Shown: positions 27,133 through 36,059 of the stretch, piece by piece
How positions within the stretch are numbered: position 1 is the stretch's first letter
How the letters are laid out: each line of letters starts with the position of its first letter
Assembly: GCF_947504135.1 (NCBI RefSeq)
Contig: NZ_CANNGG010000005.1
Location: 1 to 64,000, forward strand
Source: an uncultured Tenacibaculum sp.
GTDB taxonomy: Bacteria; Bacteroidota; Bacteroidia; Flavobacteriales; Flavobacteriaceae
Direction of reading: 5' to 3'
Length of the DNA stretch: 64,000 nt
Notes under the pieces: generated by a model
The model's database searches: none
Seen by the model: only the letters and a program-made list of their open reading frames with translations
What the model was told of the DNA's origin: nothing
Made by a program: the position numbers and the translations under genes

Positions 27133-27153
27133 ACAAAAAATTCCCCCTTATTA

Positions 27154-28083
27154 ATGAAAACAATTATCCCCTTTAGTTTAGCATTACTTTTATCTTACAA
27201 TACATTTTCTCAAGAAACTATTCGAATTCCTGATATCGGTTTAGAAGAATGTTTGGTTGATTTAAAAATTGACTCTAACGGTTTAAACGGAAGTATTACC
27301 ATTAGTGATGCCGAATATGTTACTAACTTAAACATTGACAATCCTGTTACAAATAAGGATTTACCTAATGTATATTCTAAAATTAAAAACTTAACTGGTT
27401 TAGAGAGCTTTCCTAATTTAAAGCGTTTAGATTGTTACGATAACGAAATTACAAAGATTGATTTATCGCAAAGCTCTTCTATAAGTTTTTTAAACTGTAC
27501 TCAAAATAAAATTGAGCGTTTAGATGTTAGCAATAACCCTAACTTAACCTATATAAGTTGTGACAGTAACAACATGAATTCGTTGATTCTTGGTAAAAAC
27601 TCTAACCTTGAGAGTTTATACGCTAGTTTTAATAAATTAACTACGTTAGACGTATCTAACTGTCCTAACCTTATAAACATGGATGTTACTGGTAACAAGA
27701 TTAAAACTATTGTTGTTAGTGAAGAGCAATTAGCTAACATTCCTCAAGGATGGTATAAAGACGAAAAAACTAAGTATGCAACAAGTAATGGTGTTGTAGC
27801 TGACAACAAAGTTACAGAAGAAATTGTTGAAGAGGTTGTTGTAGAAGAGGCAGAAAAAAAGACAGTAAAAACCACTGAAAGCAAACCTGAAGAGGTTAAA
27901 AAGCCTATACAAAAGTATGCTGAAAGCTTTAAAAAATTAGTTATTTCTGAATATGAGAAAAGTGTTTTAAATGAAAAATACTTAAAGCAAATAAGAGAAG
28001 ATCTTATGCACAAATATGATATTAAAGATGAAGAAATTACTAAATGGATAGAACAATATAGTAAGCTTCATAAGACAGAATAA
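27154..28083 (+). CDS. Secreted leucine-rich-repeat protein
   Basis: 309 aa. Signal peptide (MKTIIPFSLALLLSYNTFSQ), then about six LRR-like repeats with the L-x-x-L-x-x-x-x-N/T pattern (FPNLKRLDCYDNEITKIDLS, NPNLTYISCDSNNMNSLILG and similar, roughly 85-185). A charged Glu/Val/Lys linker follows (about 215-255), and then an alpha-helical C-terminus. It was probably secreted or periplasmic; ligand unknown. The longer ORF from 27103 starts inside the promoter -33 element and lacks a proper signal peptide, so I use 27154. Confidence 0.78.
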   Translation: MKTIIPFSLALLLSYNTFSQETIRIPDIGLEECLVDLKIDSNGLNGSITISDAEYVTNLNIDNPVTNKDLPNVYSKIKNLTGLESFPNLKRLDCYDNEITKIDLSQSSSISFLNCTQNKIERLDVSNNPNLTYISCDSNNMNSLILGKNSNLESLYASFNKLTTLDVSNCPNLINMDVTGNKIKTIVVSEEQLANIPQGWYKDEKTKYATSNGVVADNKVTEEIVEEVVVEEAEKKTVKTTESKPEEVKKPIQKYAESFKKLVISEYEKSVLNEKYLKQIREDLMHKYDIKDEEITKWIEQYSKLHKTE

Positions 28084-28097
28084 CATATTTATAAAAT

Positions 28098-28129
28098 AAA
28101 AAAAGCCATCTAATTAGATGGCTTTTTTT
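28098..28129. terminator. Bidirectional terminator
   Basis: Perfect palindrome AAAAGCCATCTAA/TTAGATGGCTTTT with longer A and T runs outside, between the LRR gene and convergent clpX. Confidence 0.93.
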
Positions 28130-28149
28130 ATTTCTTTCAATTAATATTT

Positions 28150-29388
28150 TTAAGATGCTGCTCTTAATTTTTTTAATGCCGATTTTGTTAGTTTAGATTC
28201 AGCATATTCTTTTGTTACCTTAAATTCTTTTTCTTCAGAACTTGGCATATCGAACATTGCATCGGTTAAAATAGCCTCACATAACGAACGTAATCCACGG
28301 GCTCCTAACTTATATTCTACTGCCTTGTTAACAATAAACTGTAATGCTTCTTCAGTCATTGTAAACTCAACATCATCCATTGAAAACAACTTAGTGTATT
28401 GCTTTATAATTGAGTTTTTAGGCTCCGTTAAAATAGCTCTAAGTGTTTTTTCATCTAACGGGTTCATATAACTCAATACTGGTAAACGACCAATGATTTC
28501 TGGTATTAAACCAAAAGACTTTAAATCTAGAGGTGTAATGTATTGCAATAAGTTGTCGTGGTCAATTTTATCTTCTTCTACCGAAGCACTATAACCAACC
28601 GCTTGCATATTTAAACGCTTGCTAATAAATCTATCTATACCAGAAAAAGCTCCTCCGGCAATAAATAAAATATCTTTAGTATTTACTTCAATAAACTTTT
28701 GTTCTGGGTGCTTTCTACCTCCTTTAGGAGCTACATTTACAACTGCTCCTTCTAATAACTTTAATAAAGCTTGTTGCACACCTTCTCCAGAAACATCGCG
28801 TGTAATTGATGGATTGTCTCCTTTACGAGCTATTTTATCTATTTCATCAATAAATACTATACCTCTTTCTGCTTTTTCAACATCGTAATCTGCTGCTTGT
28901 AACAAACGACTTAAAATACTTTCTACGTCTTCTCCTACATAACCTGCTTGTGTTAATACAGTTGCATCTACTATAGAAAATGGTACATTTAGCATTTTAG
29001 CAATTGTACGAGCCACTAAGGTTTTTCCTGTTCCAGTTTCTCCTACTAAAACAATGTTCGATTTTTCAATCTCTACCTCATCTTCATCATCTCTAGTTTG
29101 TAACAATCTCTTATAATGATTGTATACAGCTACAGACATAGCTCTTTTGGTTTGATCTTGTCCTATGATATACTCATCTAAAAAAGCTTTAATTTCTTTT
29201 GGCTTTTTCAAGGTTAAATCTTTTGATAAATCGCTTGTTTTAGCTTCAGCTATTTCCTCTTCTACTATTCCATGAGCTTGCTCTATACATTTATCACATA
29301 TATGTGCATCTAAACCTGCGATTAATAAATCGGTTTCTGGTTTTTTACGCCCACAAAAGGAACATTGTAAATTTTCTTCTTTCGACAT
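28150..29388 (-). CDS. clpX: ATP-dependent Clp protease ATP-binding subunit ClpX
   Basis: AAA+ unfoldase that feeds ClpP. 412 aa. Intact Cys4 zinc-binding domain (C9, C12, C31, C34), Walker A GETGTGKT (116-123), pore loop GYVG, Walker B IVFIDEIDKIA, sensor 2 GARGLRS. Downstream of clpP on the same strand, 44 bases apart with a hairpin between. In contrast to AccD and DnaG in this window, this zinc domain is preserved. Confidence 0.97.
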   Translation of the reverse strand: MSKEENLQCSFCGRKKPETDLLIAGLDAHICDKCIEQAHGIVEEEIAEAKTSDLSKDLTLKKPKEIKAFLDEYIIGQDQTKRAMSVAVYNHYKRLLQTRDDEDEVEIEKSNIVLVGETGTGKTLVARTIAKMLNVPFSIVDATVLTQAGYVGEDVESILSRLLQAADYDVEKAERGIVFIDEIDKIARKGDNPSITRDVSGEGVQQALLKLLEGAVVNVAPKGGRKHPEQKFIEVNTKDILFIAGGAFSGIDRFISKRLNMQAVGYSASVEEDKIDHDNLLQYITPLDLKSFGLIPEIIGRLPVLSYMNPLDEKTLRAILTEPKNSIIKQYTKLFSMDDVEFTMTEEALQFIVNKAVEYKLGARGLRSLCEAILTDAMFDMPSSEEKEFKVTKEYAESKLTKSALKKLRAAS

Positions 29389-29403
29389 CTTATCAGCTTA
29401 TTG

Positions 29404-29424
29404 CCAATAGCTCAGTGCTATTAG
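29404..29424 (-). promoter_or_regulatory. Hairpin between clpP and clpX
   Basis: CCAATAGC/GCTATTAG, 8 pairs including one G-T, loop of 5, no T-run. It lies in the intercistronic mRNA and may protect the clpP 3' end or tune the clpP:clpX ratio. Confidence 0.35.
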
Positions 29425-29432
29425 CTTGTTTA

Positions 29433-30092
29433 TTATTTTCTAGTTAAAATTTCGTCTACCATACCGTATGCTTTTGCTTCGTCGGCCTTCATCCAATAAT
29501 CTCTATCAGAATCTTTGTTTACTTTTTCTACTGTTTGACCTGAGTGCTTAGCTATGATTTCGTACAACTCATCTTTTAATTTTAAAATTTCACGAGCTGT
29601 AATTTCAATATCAGATGCTTGTCCTTGTGCTCCACCTAGTGGCTGATGAATCATAATACGAGAGTGTGGTAACGCTGAACGCTTTCCTTTTTCTCCTGCA
29701 CACATTAATACAGCTCCCATTGAAGCAGCCATACCTGTACAAATTGTTGCTACATCTGGTTTAATAAATTGCATAGTATCGTAAATACCCAAACCAGCAT
29801 ATACACCACCTCCTGGTGAATTAATATAGATTGATATATCTTTTGATGCATCTACACTTTCTAAAAACAATAATTGTGCTTGAATTACATTAGCTACTTG
29901 ATCGTTAATTCCTGTACCTAAAAAGATAATTCTATCCATCATTAAACGAGAAAAAACATCCATTTGAGTAATATTCATTTGACGTTCTTCCATAATGTAT
30001 GGAGTTAAGCTACTAGTAATTTTTCCTAAATAGCTGCTATTTATTCCGTGGTGCTTTGTTGCGTATTTTTCGAACTCTTTTCCGTAATCCAT
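29433..30092 (-). CDS. clpP: ATP-dependent Clp protease proteolytic subunit
   Basis: Serine peptidase of 219 aa. Catalytic S124 ([10 protein letters not shown]) and H149 (SRIMIHQP), with the Asp following in the RDYWM region. Oligomerisation motif SPGGGVYAG. Its own promoter must lie in 30093-30168, because a terminator separates it from tig. Confidence 0.97.
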   Translation of the reverse strand: MDYGKEFEKYATKHHGINSSYLGKITSSLTPYIMEERQMNITQMDVFSRLMMDRIIFLGTGINDQVANVIQAQLLFLESVDASKDISIYINSPGGGVYAGLGIYDTMQFIKPDVATICTGMAASMGAVLMCAGEKGKRSALPHSRIMIHQPLGGAQGQASDIEITAREILKLKDELYEIIAKHSGQTVEKVNKDSDRDYWMKADEAKAYGMVDEILTRK

Positions 30093-30168
30093 TTTTAAAA
30101 TGTTTTTGGGTTATAAAGATGTAAATATAAGAACTATTTCGTTAGTATTTTGTTACAGTTAATGGCTA

Positions 30169-30198
30169 AAAAAACCTGAATGTACATTCAGGTTTTTA
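30169..30198 (-). terminator. Terminator after tig
   Basis: Palindrome AAAAACCTGAATGT/ACATTCAGGTTTTT; on the minus strand it follows the tig stop by about 24 bases and precedes clpP. Confidence 0.9.
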
Positions 30199-30221
30199 TT
30201 TATAACATCAGTAATTAACTG

Positions 30222-31544
30222 TTACTTGTACACTTCTTTAATGAAATCTTCGTAAGAAACTTCTTTAGTATCAAAGCTCATGTTTTCTTTATAAAAAGCT
30301 AATAATTTTTGAGAAATTAATTGCTCTTGTAAACGACGTGCTTCATCTTGGTTTTGTAAGATTCTTCCTGCGATATCATCTAATTCTTTTTCTTCTGGAT
30401 TCATGTTTCCAAATTGAGCCATTTGAGCTCTAATAAATCCTTTTGCATAGTCTACTAACTCTGCATAGTCTAATTTGATGTCGTTATCTTTCATAATCTT
30501 TCCTTCGATTAATTGGTAACGTAATCCTTTTTCAGACTTGTTATATTCTTCAACAGCTTCTTCAGCAGTTAATTCTTTTTCTCCTGCAGTTTGTAACCAC
30601 TTTTGTAAGAATTCAACTGGTAAATCAAACTTTGTGTTATCCACTAAGTTCTCGGTAATTGCGTTTAACAATTGTTGGTCTGCTTGTTGTTGGAATTGCT
30701 TTTCTGCGTCTTCTTTAATTTTGTCTTTTAATTCAGTTACAGTTTTTACACTTCCGTCAGCAAATAACTTGTCAAATAACTCTTGGTCTAATTCTGCTGG
30801 CTCTATTTCAGTAATTTCTTCAATAGTAAAAGTTACAGGAATGTCTAAATCGTGAACCTCATCGTGAGATACACCTAAAGCTCCTTGTAACTTGTGCTCA
30901 TCTTCGAATAAGTTTTTAGTTTTTAACTCTAAAACATCTCCTACTTTAGCACCTACAAACTTCTTTAAGTTTGTTTTTCCTTTAATATCTTTTACAGAAA
31001 TTGTAGACTTTTTGTTGATTTCTTTCTCTTCGTTTACAAAAGTACCAGTTACATTAGTTTCTTCTGTAGCCTCGTCTTTAGCAGACATTTTACCGTAACG
31101 AGATTGGATGTTTTCAACTTCTTTCTCGATTAACTCATCTGTAGCAACAATGTTATATTGAGTTACTTTGTTTTTTGGCTTTAAGTTTACATCGAACTCA
31201 GGAGCTAATCCTAATTCGAATTCAAAAGAGAATTTATCTGCATCCCAATTGAAATCTTCTTGAACTCTTGGTAATGGGTTACCTAAGATATCTAACTTCT
31301 CTTCAACTAAGAATTTGTTTAACGACTCTTGTAAAAGCTTGTTTACCTCATCAATCATTACTGATTTTCCGTACTGCTTCTTTACCATTCCCATTGGTAC
31401 ATGACCTTTTCTAAACCCAGGAATGTTAGCTGTTTTACGGTAATCGTTTAATACTTTTGTTACTTTATCTTGATAATCTTCTGCAACAATATCAACTTTT
31501 ACAACTGCATTTAATGCATCTACGTTTTCTTTTGTTATATTCAT
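30222..31544 (-). CDS. tig: Trigger factor
   Basis: Ribosome-bound chaperone of 440 aa. The N-terminal ribosome-docking domain has FRKGHVPMGMVKKQYG in place of the usual GFRxGKVP signature. The central PPIase domain is divergent (TGTFVNEEKEINKK), as is usual in Bacteroidetes, and the C-terminal domain is helical and acidic. The order tig-clpP-clpX is the classical one. Confidence 0.94.
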   Translation of the reverse strand: MNITKENVDALNAVVKVDIVAEDYQDKVTKVLNDYRKTANIPGFRKGHVPMGMVKKQYGKSVMIDEVNKLLQESLNKFLVEEKLDILGNPLPRVQEDFNWDADKFSFEFELGLAPEFDVNLKPKNKVTQYNIVATDELIEKEVENIQSRYGKMSAKDEATEETNVTGTFVNEEKEINKKSTISVKDIKGKTNLKKFVGAKVGDVLELKTKNLFEDEHKLQGALGVSHDEVHDLDIPVTFTIEEITEIEPAELDQELFDKLFADGSVKTVTELKDKIKEDAEKQFQQQADQQLLNAITENLVDNTKFDLPVEFLQKWLQTAGEKELTAEEAVEEYNKSEKGLRYQLIEGKIMKDNDIKLDYAELVDYAKGFIRAQMAQFGNMNPEEKELDDIAGRILQNQDEARRLQEQLISQKLLAFYKENMSFDTKEVSYEDFIKEVYK

Positions 31545-31575
31545 CTTAAAAATCTGTTTCTTAAAAAATCGGGTG

Positions 31576-31606
31576 CAAAATTACTACTTTATTTATTGAT
31601 AACCAA
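31576..31606 (-). promoter_or_regulatory. Promoter of tig
   Basis: On the minus strand: -33 TTG (31604-31606), 20-base spacer, -7 TAATTTTG (31576-31583), 31 bases before the start codon. Confidence 0.7.
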
Positions 31607-31675
31607 GACTTTTAGTTATAAGAATATTATCTTTTTTACTCCCCTTATTTTCTAGTTTTTAATGTTTTAGGTTAC

Positions 31676-32023
31676 TTATTCGTCTCCTTCTTTTAATAGT
31701 GAAAACATTAACGATCTGAAAATTGACAGCAACACACTGAATAAGAGCGCTGTAAAAAATCCGCTAACTGCAAATCCTGACACTAATTTATCTGCCAACA
31801 ATATAATTACTGCATTAATCACAAATAAGAATAACCCTAATGTAACGATGGTTGCTGGTAGTGTAAAAAATACTAACAACGGACGTACAAACAGGTTTAA
31901 CAACGCAATTACTACTGCCACAATTACTGCAGTTGTATAACTAGCTACCGTTACTCCTGGTAAAATATTTGCTAATACAATTACTACTAATGCCGTTAAC
32001 AATACTTTTAAAAATGTTTTCAT
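31676..32023 (-). CDS. Phage-holin-family membrane protein (YvlD-like)
   Basis: 115 aa, four hydrophobic segments filling nearly the whole chain (about 4-22, 28-45, 53-75, 86-106) with NLFVRPLLVFFTLPATI between the second and third, typical of PF04020. Despite the family name these are usually chromosomal inner-membrane proteins, not phage holins. No phage gene is nearby. Confidence 0.8.
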   Translation of the reverse strand: MKTFLKVLLTALVVIVLANILPGVTVASYTTAVIVAVVIALLNLFVRPLLVFFTLPATIVTLGLFLFVINAVIILLADKLVSGFAVSGFFTALLFSVLLSIFRSLMFSLLKEGDE

Positions 32024-32119
32024 ATTTCTTTTTTATTTAATTAGTTATGAATTATAAATTTACTCTTTTTCACTGAAACTATTAATTCGTAACACTTCAT
32101 ATACTTTACCATAACCATA

Positions 32120-32151
32120 CCAAAACAGAAACCTGCTGTTTTGGCAGGTTT
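32120..32151. promoter_or_regulatory. Two overlapping, mutually exclusive inverted repeats
   Basis: CCAAAACAG (32120-32128) pairs with CTGTTTTGG (32136-32144), while AAACCTGC (32129-32136) pairs with GCAGGTTT (32144-32151). Both are perfect, and the arms share bases 32136 and 32144. The site lies in the divergent gap between the holin-family gene and the Crp-type regulator, where neither strand needs a terminator. Confidence 0.5.
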
Positions 32152-32219
32152 AAAACTTTGCTTTAATTTTTGATGGATTTTTATTTTAACTTCATCTTAT
32201 TTCTAATTAAAACAATAAA

Positions 32220-32786
32220 ATGCTCAAAAAACACTTGGCCTCTTATAATATTCTTTCCGAAGAAGAAATAGACAACTTTGTAAATTTAGTTAGGTATAAA
32301 AAACTTAACAAAGGTGATTTTTTTATTCAAGAAGGTAACACTTGCAAAGAAGTAGCTTTTATAATGTCTGGTATTTTTAGGTCGTTTTATCATTCGTCTG
32401 ACGAAAAAGAAGCTACTTATTGTTTTTTATCAGAAAACTCATTTGTTACTGCATATTCATCTTTTATTTCTCAAACAAAAACTAATGAAAATATTCAAGC
32501 GTTAACCAACGCTGAACTATACATCATTACCAAAGAACAATTTGTAGCACTAGAAAACTCAAGTACCAATTGGCTACGCCTTTTTAAAATATTTGCTGAA
32601 CAAGAATATATAAATCTTGAAAACAGAATATTTGTTTTGCAAAATGAAAGCGCTGAAAACCGTTACAAAAAACTGTTAGAAACACACCCAAACTACTTAA
32701 AAACCATCCCATTACAGTACCTAGCTTCTTATTTAGGAATTACACAACGACATTTAAGCCGAATTAGAAAATCGGTTTTTTATTAG
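32220..32786 (+). CDS. Crp/Fnr-family transcriptional regulator
   Basis: 188 aa. An N-terminal cyclic-nucleotide-binding-like beta-roll (LNKGDFFIQEGNTCKEVAFIMSGIFRSF split over 35-65) is followed by a dimer helix and a short C-terminal helix-turn-helix (LQYLASYLGITQRHLSRIRK). No cysteine cluster for an Fe-S centre. Such small Bacteroidetes members often control the neighbouring gene, here the oxidoreductase 62 bases downstream. Effector unknown. Confidence 0.85.
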   Translation: MLKKHLASYNILSEEEIDNFVNLVRYKKLNKGDFFIQEGNTCKEVAFIMSGIFRSFYHSSDEKEATYCFLSENSFVTAYSSFISQTKTNENIQALTNAELYIITKEQFVALENSSTNWLRLFKIFAEQEYINLENRIFVLQNESAENRYKKLLETHPNYLKTIPLQYLASYLGITQRHLSRIRKSVFY

Positions 32787-32848
32787 ACAATTGTCCTTTT
32801 TAGACTTGTAAAACCACCCGTACTTTGCATTATAATCTTAACTATATT

Positions 32849-33427
32849 ATGAAGCATATTTTATTAATAAACGGACATCCTGATAAAGAAAGTTTTAACC
32901 ATGCACTGGCAGCTTCTTACAAAAGAGGCGTTTTGGAAACCGATGCTATTATTGAAGAAATTACCATCATTGACTTAAACTTTAATCCCAACCTTAAATT
33001 TGGTTACCGAAAAAGAACGGAACTTGAACTTGATTTACAAGAAGCTTTAACTAAAATTAAAAAAGCAGATCATATTGTATGGTTTTATCCTATTTGGTGG
33101 GCTGGTTACCCTGCTATAATGAAAGGTTTTATTGATAGAGCTTTTTTACCTGGAATAACTTTTCAACCTATTGAAGGAAAACCTTTTCCTAAAAAACTTT
33201 TAAAAGGTAAAACTGCTCGACTTATCATTACTTCTGACACCCCAGGCTGGTATGATTATCTTTTTATGAAAAGACCCGCTATTAAACAGTTTAAAAAGGG
33301 AACCTTAGAATTTTGCGGTATAACTCCTATAAAAACTACTTTCTTTTCAGTAATAAAAGATTCAACCCCCAAACAAAGAAACTTATGGTTACGTAAAGTA
33401 TATACTTTAGGTAAAAACAAACAATAA
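32849..33427 (+). CDS. NAD(P)H-dependent flavodoxin-fold oxidoreductase
   Basis: 192 aa of the NQO/KefF/MdaB-like family: HILLINGHPDKESFNHAL (FMN phosphate loop), ADHIVWFYPIWWAGYPAIMKGFIDR, then LLKGKTARLIITSDTPGWY. Reduces quinones or similar acceptors using a flavin. Start at ATG 32849; an in-frame TTG at 32825 overlaps a TACTTTG promoter-like box and would add eight non-conserved residues. Adjacent to a Crp-type regulator that may control it. Confidence 0.85.
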   Translation: MKHILLINGHPDKESFNHALAASYKRGVLETDAIIEEITIIDLNFNPNLKFGYRKRTELELDLQEALTKIKKADHIVWFYPIWWAGYPAIMKGFIDRAFLPGITFQPIEGKPFPKKLLKGKTARLIITSDTPGWYDYLFMKRPAIKQFKKGTLEFCGITPIKTTFFSVIKDSTPKQRNLWLRKVYTLGKNKQ

Positions 33428-33548
33428 CTCAACTTTCTTTTTTTGGTTAAAAAAATACTAGTTTATGTTAAAATTTAAATAGCTATGTGCTAAAATCCTA
33501 CAATTACTATTTATATATTTACATTCATATTTTTATGAGATTAGTAAT

Positions 33549-34043
33549 ATGAAAAAAGTTAAAGAAGATAAAACTCTTTTAAATAAAGACATTAAAAAAC
33601 TACTTCCTACAATAAATTTTCATGACACATTCTCTACCACCAATCATACAAACACAATAGAAGAAATTGTAAATTTAATTTTTAATAAACCTCCAGTTTG
33701 GGTAGACTTTTTATTTAAATTACGTAATAAAATTGCTGCTTTTTTTAATTTAAAAAACAACTACCCTGATGATTATAACGAGCGGTTTGATGTTGGCGGA
33801 TATGTAAGTTTCTTTAAAATTTTTTCTATATCAAGTAATGAAGTTGTATTAGGTGCTAATGACACTCATTTAAATTTTAGAGCAATCGTACACAACAATC
33901 ACGATCCTTTTTATAACATCAAAGTTATTACGTTAGTTGAATACAATAATAAAAAAGGTGAAGTATACATGAAGCTCATAAAACCTTTTCATAGGTTAGT
34001 TGTTAAGAGAATGGTTAAAAATGCTTATAAATTAAACAATTAA
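33549..34043 (+). CDS. DUF2867-like protein
   Basis: 164 aa with no signal peptide or membrane segment. The pattern DTFSTTN, FFNLKNNYP, VLGANDTHLNFR and a closing KPFHRLVVKRMVKNA resembles DUF2867, a family of unknown function. The polyketide-cyclase-like ending suggests a small-molecule-binding fold. The 121-base gap before it is A+T-rich, with no clear promoter. Confidence 0.6.
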   Translation: MKKVKEDKTLLNKDIKKLLPTINFHDTFSTTNHTNTIEEIVNLIFNKPPVWVDFLFKLRNKIAAFFNLKNNYPDDYNERFDVGGYVSFFKIFSISSNEVVLGANDTHLNFRAIVHNNHDPFYNIKVITLVEYNNKKGEVYMKLIKPFHRLVVKRMVKNAYKLNN

Positions 34044-34050
34044 CTTTTTG

Positions 34051-34058
34051 TACTTTTG
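34051..34058 (+). promoter_or_regulatory. -7 promoter box of the thioredoxin-like gene
   Basis: TACTTTTG, exact consensus, 8 bases after the stop of the previous gene. Predicted transcription start near 34064. Confidence 0.55.
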
Positions 34059-34078
34059 AACTATAAAAAAATAACTCT

Positions 34079-34513
34079 ATTAAACCTGTAACCTCAATAA
34101 AAGTAACCGATTTTAATCAAAACGAAGTTAACTTACTTGAAAAGTATGCTAACAAAATTCTATTATTGTTGTTTTACAACAATGCTTGTTTAGGATGTAC
34201 GGGTAGAGCTATACCACTTGCTTATCAATTTAAGCAAGATTACATGGATATTGAAGTTATAGGCATCCATAGTAATTTTACAAGCAACGATGTTTCTAAA
34301 GAAGATATTCTAAGTATTTTCACCATTAACGAGCTTCCATTCCCAATTTACATTGATAAAGATCACAAAATGTATGATTTCTTTAATTCGGAAGGAACGC
34401 CACAATGGATATTACTAACCTCAAAAGGTGAAGTATATCGATCTATCTTTGGATCGCAAGACAACGCTCAAAACAGGTTGTACTACGCTTTAGAAAACCT
34501 AACTGAACAGTAA
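34079..34513 (+). CDS. Thioredoxin-fold (AhpC/TSA-like) protein, probable ATT start
   Basis: The frame is open from 34067. Protein-like sequence (KPVTSIKVTDFNQ, NLLEKYANKILLLLFYNN) precedes the redox motif CLGC, so the true product is near 144 aa. No ATG, GTG or TTG lies between the upstream stop (34064) and the first TTG at 34166, and a start there would remove the first strand of the thioredoxin fold. ATT at 34079 is the likeliest initiation codon, about 15 bases after the predicted transcript start. Motifs: NNACLGCTGRA (redox or peroxidatic Cys), FPIYIDKDHKMYDFF, EGTPQWILLTSKGEV. Peroxiredoxin or thiol-disulfide function likely. It abuts the convergent hydrolase gene. Confidence 0.65.
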   Translation: MKPVTSIKVTDFNQNEVNLLEKYANKILLLLFYNNACLGCTGRAIPLAYQFKQDYMDIEVIGIHSNFTSNDVSKEDILSIFTINELPFPIYIDKDHKMYDFFNSEGTPQWILLTSKGEVYRSIFGSQDNAQNRLYYALENLTEQ

Positions 34514-35284
34514 TTATTCAATCAGAAAATGAATAGCTTCTCTATAAAAATCCTCTGGATTTTCAGCATGTAACCAGTGCCCAGCATTGGCTATTGTTTT
34601 AATTTCTGAATTTGGAAAATGTGCCTGAATTAATGGCTCATCTTCTTTTGAAATATACCCTGAATTTGCTCCTCGTAAAAACAACGTTTCTCCTTCAAAA
34701 ACAGTAAAAGAAGGTAACGCTACTCCTACTTCACTATTATTTTCAGTTAATGATTTTAAATTAAAACGAAATGCTAATTCGTCTTTTGTTTTTCGGTATA
34801 CATTTTTTGCTAAAAATTGACGGATTCCTTTTTCTGGAATTAACTCAGCTAGTTTTTCATCCACTAACTTACGCGAGGTTTGTACCGAAAAATCTACGGA
34901 GTTTAACGCCGCTAAAATTTCGTGATGATGTGGCGGATACATTCTTGGAGAAATATCAGCAACAATTAACTTGTTTACTAACTCAGGGTATTCGGTTGCA
35001 AACAACATCACTGTTTTTCCTCCCATGGAATGCCCTAACAAGTCTATTTTTTCAAGGTTATGATGTTGAATATAGCTATATAAATCACCTACCAACAATT
35101 CATAATCAAAAGCATCTGCATGAAAGCTTCGTCCATGATTACGCTGATCTATCAAATGCACCTCAAAACCATCTTCTGCAAATTTACTAGCATGCGATTT
35201 CCAATTGTCTCCCATACCAAAATATCCATGCAAAATAAGTAACGGCTGCCCCTCTCCTATTATTTTTGAATGTAATACCTCCAT
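34514..35284 (-). CDS. Alpha/beta-fold hydrolase
   Basis: 256 aa. Oxyanion segment LHGYFGMGDNWKSHA, nucleophile S in LLGHSMGGKTVML (about residue 98), catalytic Asp and final His in NAGHWLHAENPEDF. Resembles YbfF-type esterases. No signal peptide, so cytoplasmic. It follows pdxJ by 2 bases, the same order seen in many Flavobacteria, but a role in B6 metabolism is not shown. Confidence 0.88.
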   Translation of the reverse strand: MEVLHSKIIGEGQPLLILHGYFGMGDNWKSHASKFAEDGFEVHLIDQRNHGRSFHADAFDYELLVGDLYSYIQHHNLEKIDLLGHSMGGKTVMLFATEYPELVNKLIVADISPRMYPPHHHEILAALNSVDFSVQTSRKLVDEKLAELIPEKGIRQFLAKNVYRKTKDELAFRFNLKSLTENNSEVGVALPSFTVFEGETLFLRGANSGYISKEDEPLIQAHFPNSEIKTIANAGHWLHAENPEDFYREAIHFLIE

Positions 35285-35286
35285 AA

Positions 35287-36000
35287 TTATTGCAAACGAT
35301 GTAAATACATATTCACAACATTTTCTAGCCCTAAATACAAACTTTCTGAAATTAGTGCATGACCGATAGACACTTCATCTAAATGAGGAATATTTTGTTT
35401 AAAAAATTGAATATTATCTAAACTTAAATCATGACCAGCATTAACTCCTAGTCCTAATTCATTCGCTAAAATTGCGGCTTCTTCATACTGTTTTACTGCT
35501 TCTTTATTCCCTTTTTCGTACTGCGTAGCAAATTCTTCAGTATATAGCTCAACTCTATCAGTCCCTGTTTTCGCAGCAGCCTCAATTAGCTTTAAATCTG
35601 TATCAATAAAAATTGATGTTCTAATTCCCGCTTCTTTAAATTCAGCTATCACTTCTTTTAAATACGATTGATGCGTTATCGTATCCCAACCTGCATTAGA
35701 TGTGAGCTGATCGACACTATCAGGCACCAACGTTACTTGTGTAGGTTTAATTTCTAATACCATTTGCTTAAACTTATCAATTGGATTTCCCTCAATATTG
35801 TATTCAGTTGTTACAATTGATTTTAAATCGTATGCATCTTGATAACGAATATGTCGTTCGTCTGGTCTTGGGTGAATTGTGACTCCTTCCGCTCCAAAAC
35901 CTTGTATATCGGCTGCTACTTTTAGTAAGTTAGGTACATTTCCACCTCTAGAATTACGAAGTGTAGCTATTTTATTAATATTAACACTTAACTTTGTCAT
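35287..36000 (-). CDS. pdxJ: Pyridoxine 5'-phosphate synthase
   Basis: Condenses 1-deoxyxylulose 5-phosphate with 3-amino-2-oxopropyl phosphate to PNP. 237 aa TIM barrel: [45 protein letters not shown], and VSIGHALI near the C-terminus. It supplies the cofactor for the PLP enzymes elsewhere in the window. Confidence 0.95.
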   Translation of the reverse strand: MTKLSVNINKIATLRNSRGGNVPNLLKVAADIQGFGAEGVTIHPRPDERHIRYQDAYDLKSIVTTEYNIEGNPIDKFKQMVLEIKPTQVTLVPDSVDQLTSNAGWDTITHQSYLKEVIAEFKEAGIRTSIFIDTDLKLIEAAAKTGTDRVELYTEEFATQYEKGNKEAVKQYEEAAILANELGLGVNAGHDLSLDNIQFFKQNIPHLDEVSIGHALISESLYLGLENVVNMYLHRLQ

Positions 36001-36017
36001 GCTATAAAATTAGACTA

Positions 36018-36025
36018 CAAAGGTA
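36018..36025 (-). promoter_or_regulatory. -7 promoter box of pdxJ
   Basis: TACCTTTG on the minus strand, exact consensus, 17 bases before the start codon. No -33 element seen. Confidence 0.55.
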
Positions 36026-36059
36026 ACGCATTCCAACATTTTAAACTATATTCGTAGTA

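Noticed and set aside
27103..27153. N-terminal extension of the LRR protein
   Set aside because: It begins inside the -33 element and spans the -7 box of a full-consensus promoter.
31676..32023. Phage remnant suggested by the holin family name
   Set aside because: PF04020 proteins are common chromosomal membrane proteins, and no phage structural, integrase or lysis gene is nearby.
34771..35190. A 139-codon + strand ORF
   Set aside because: Fully antisense to the alpha/beta hydrolase, which has all its catalytic motifs.
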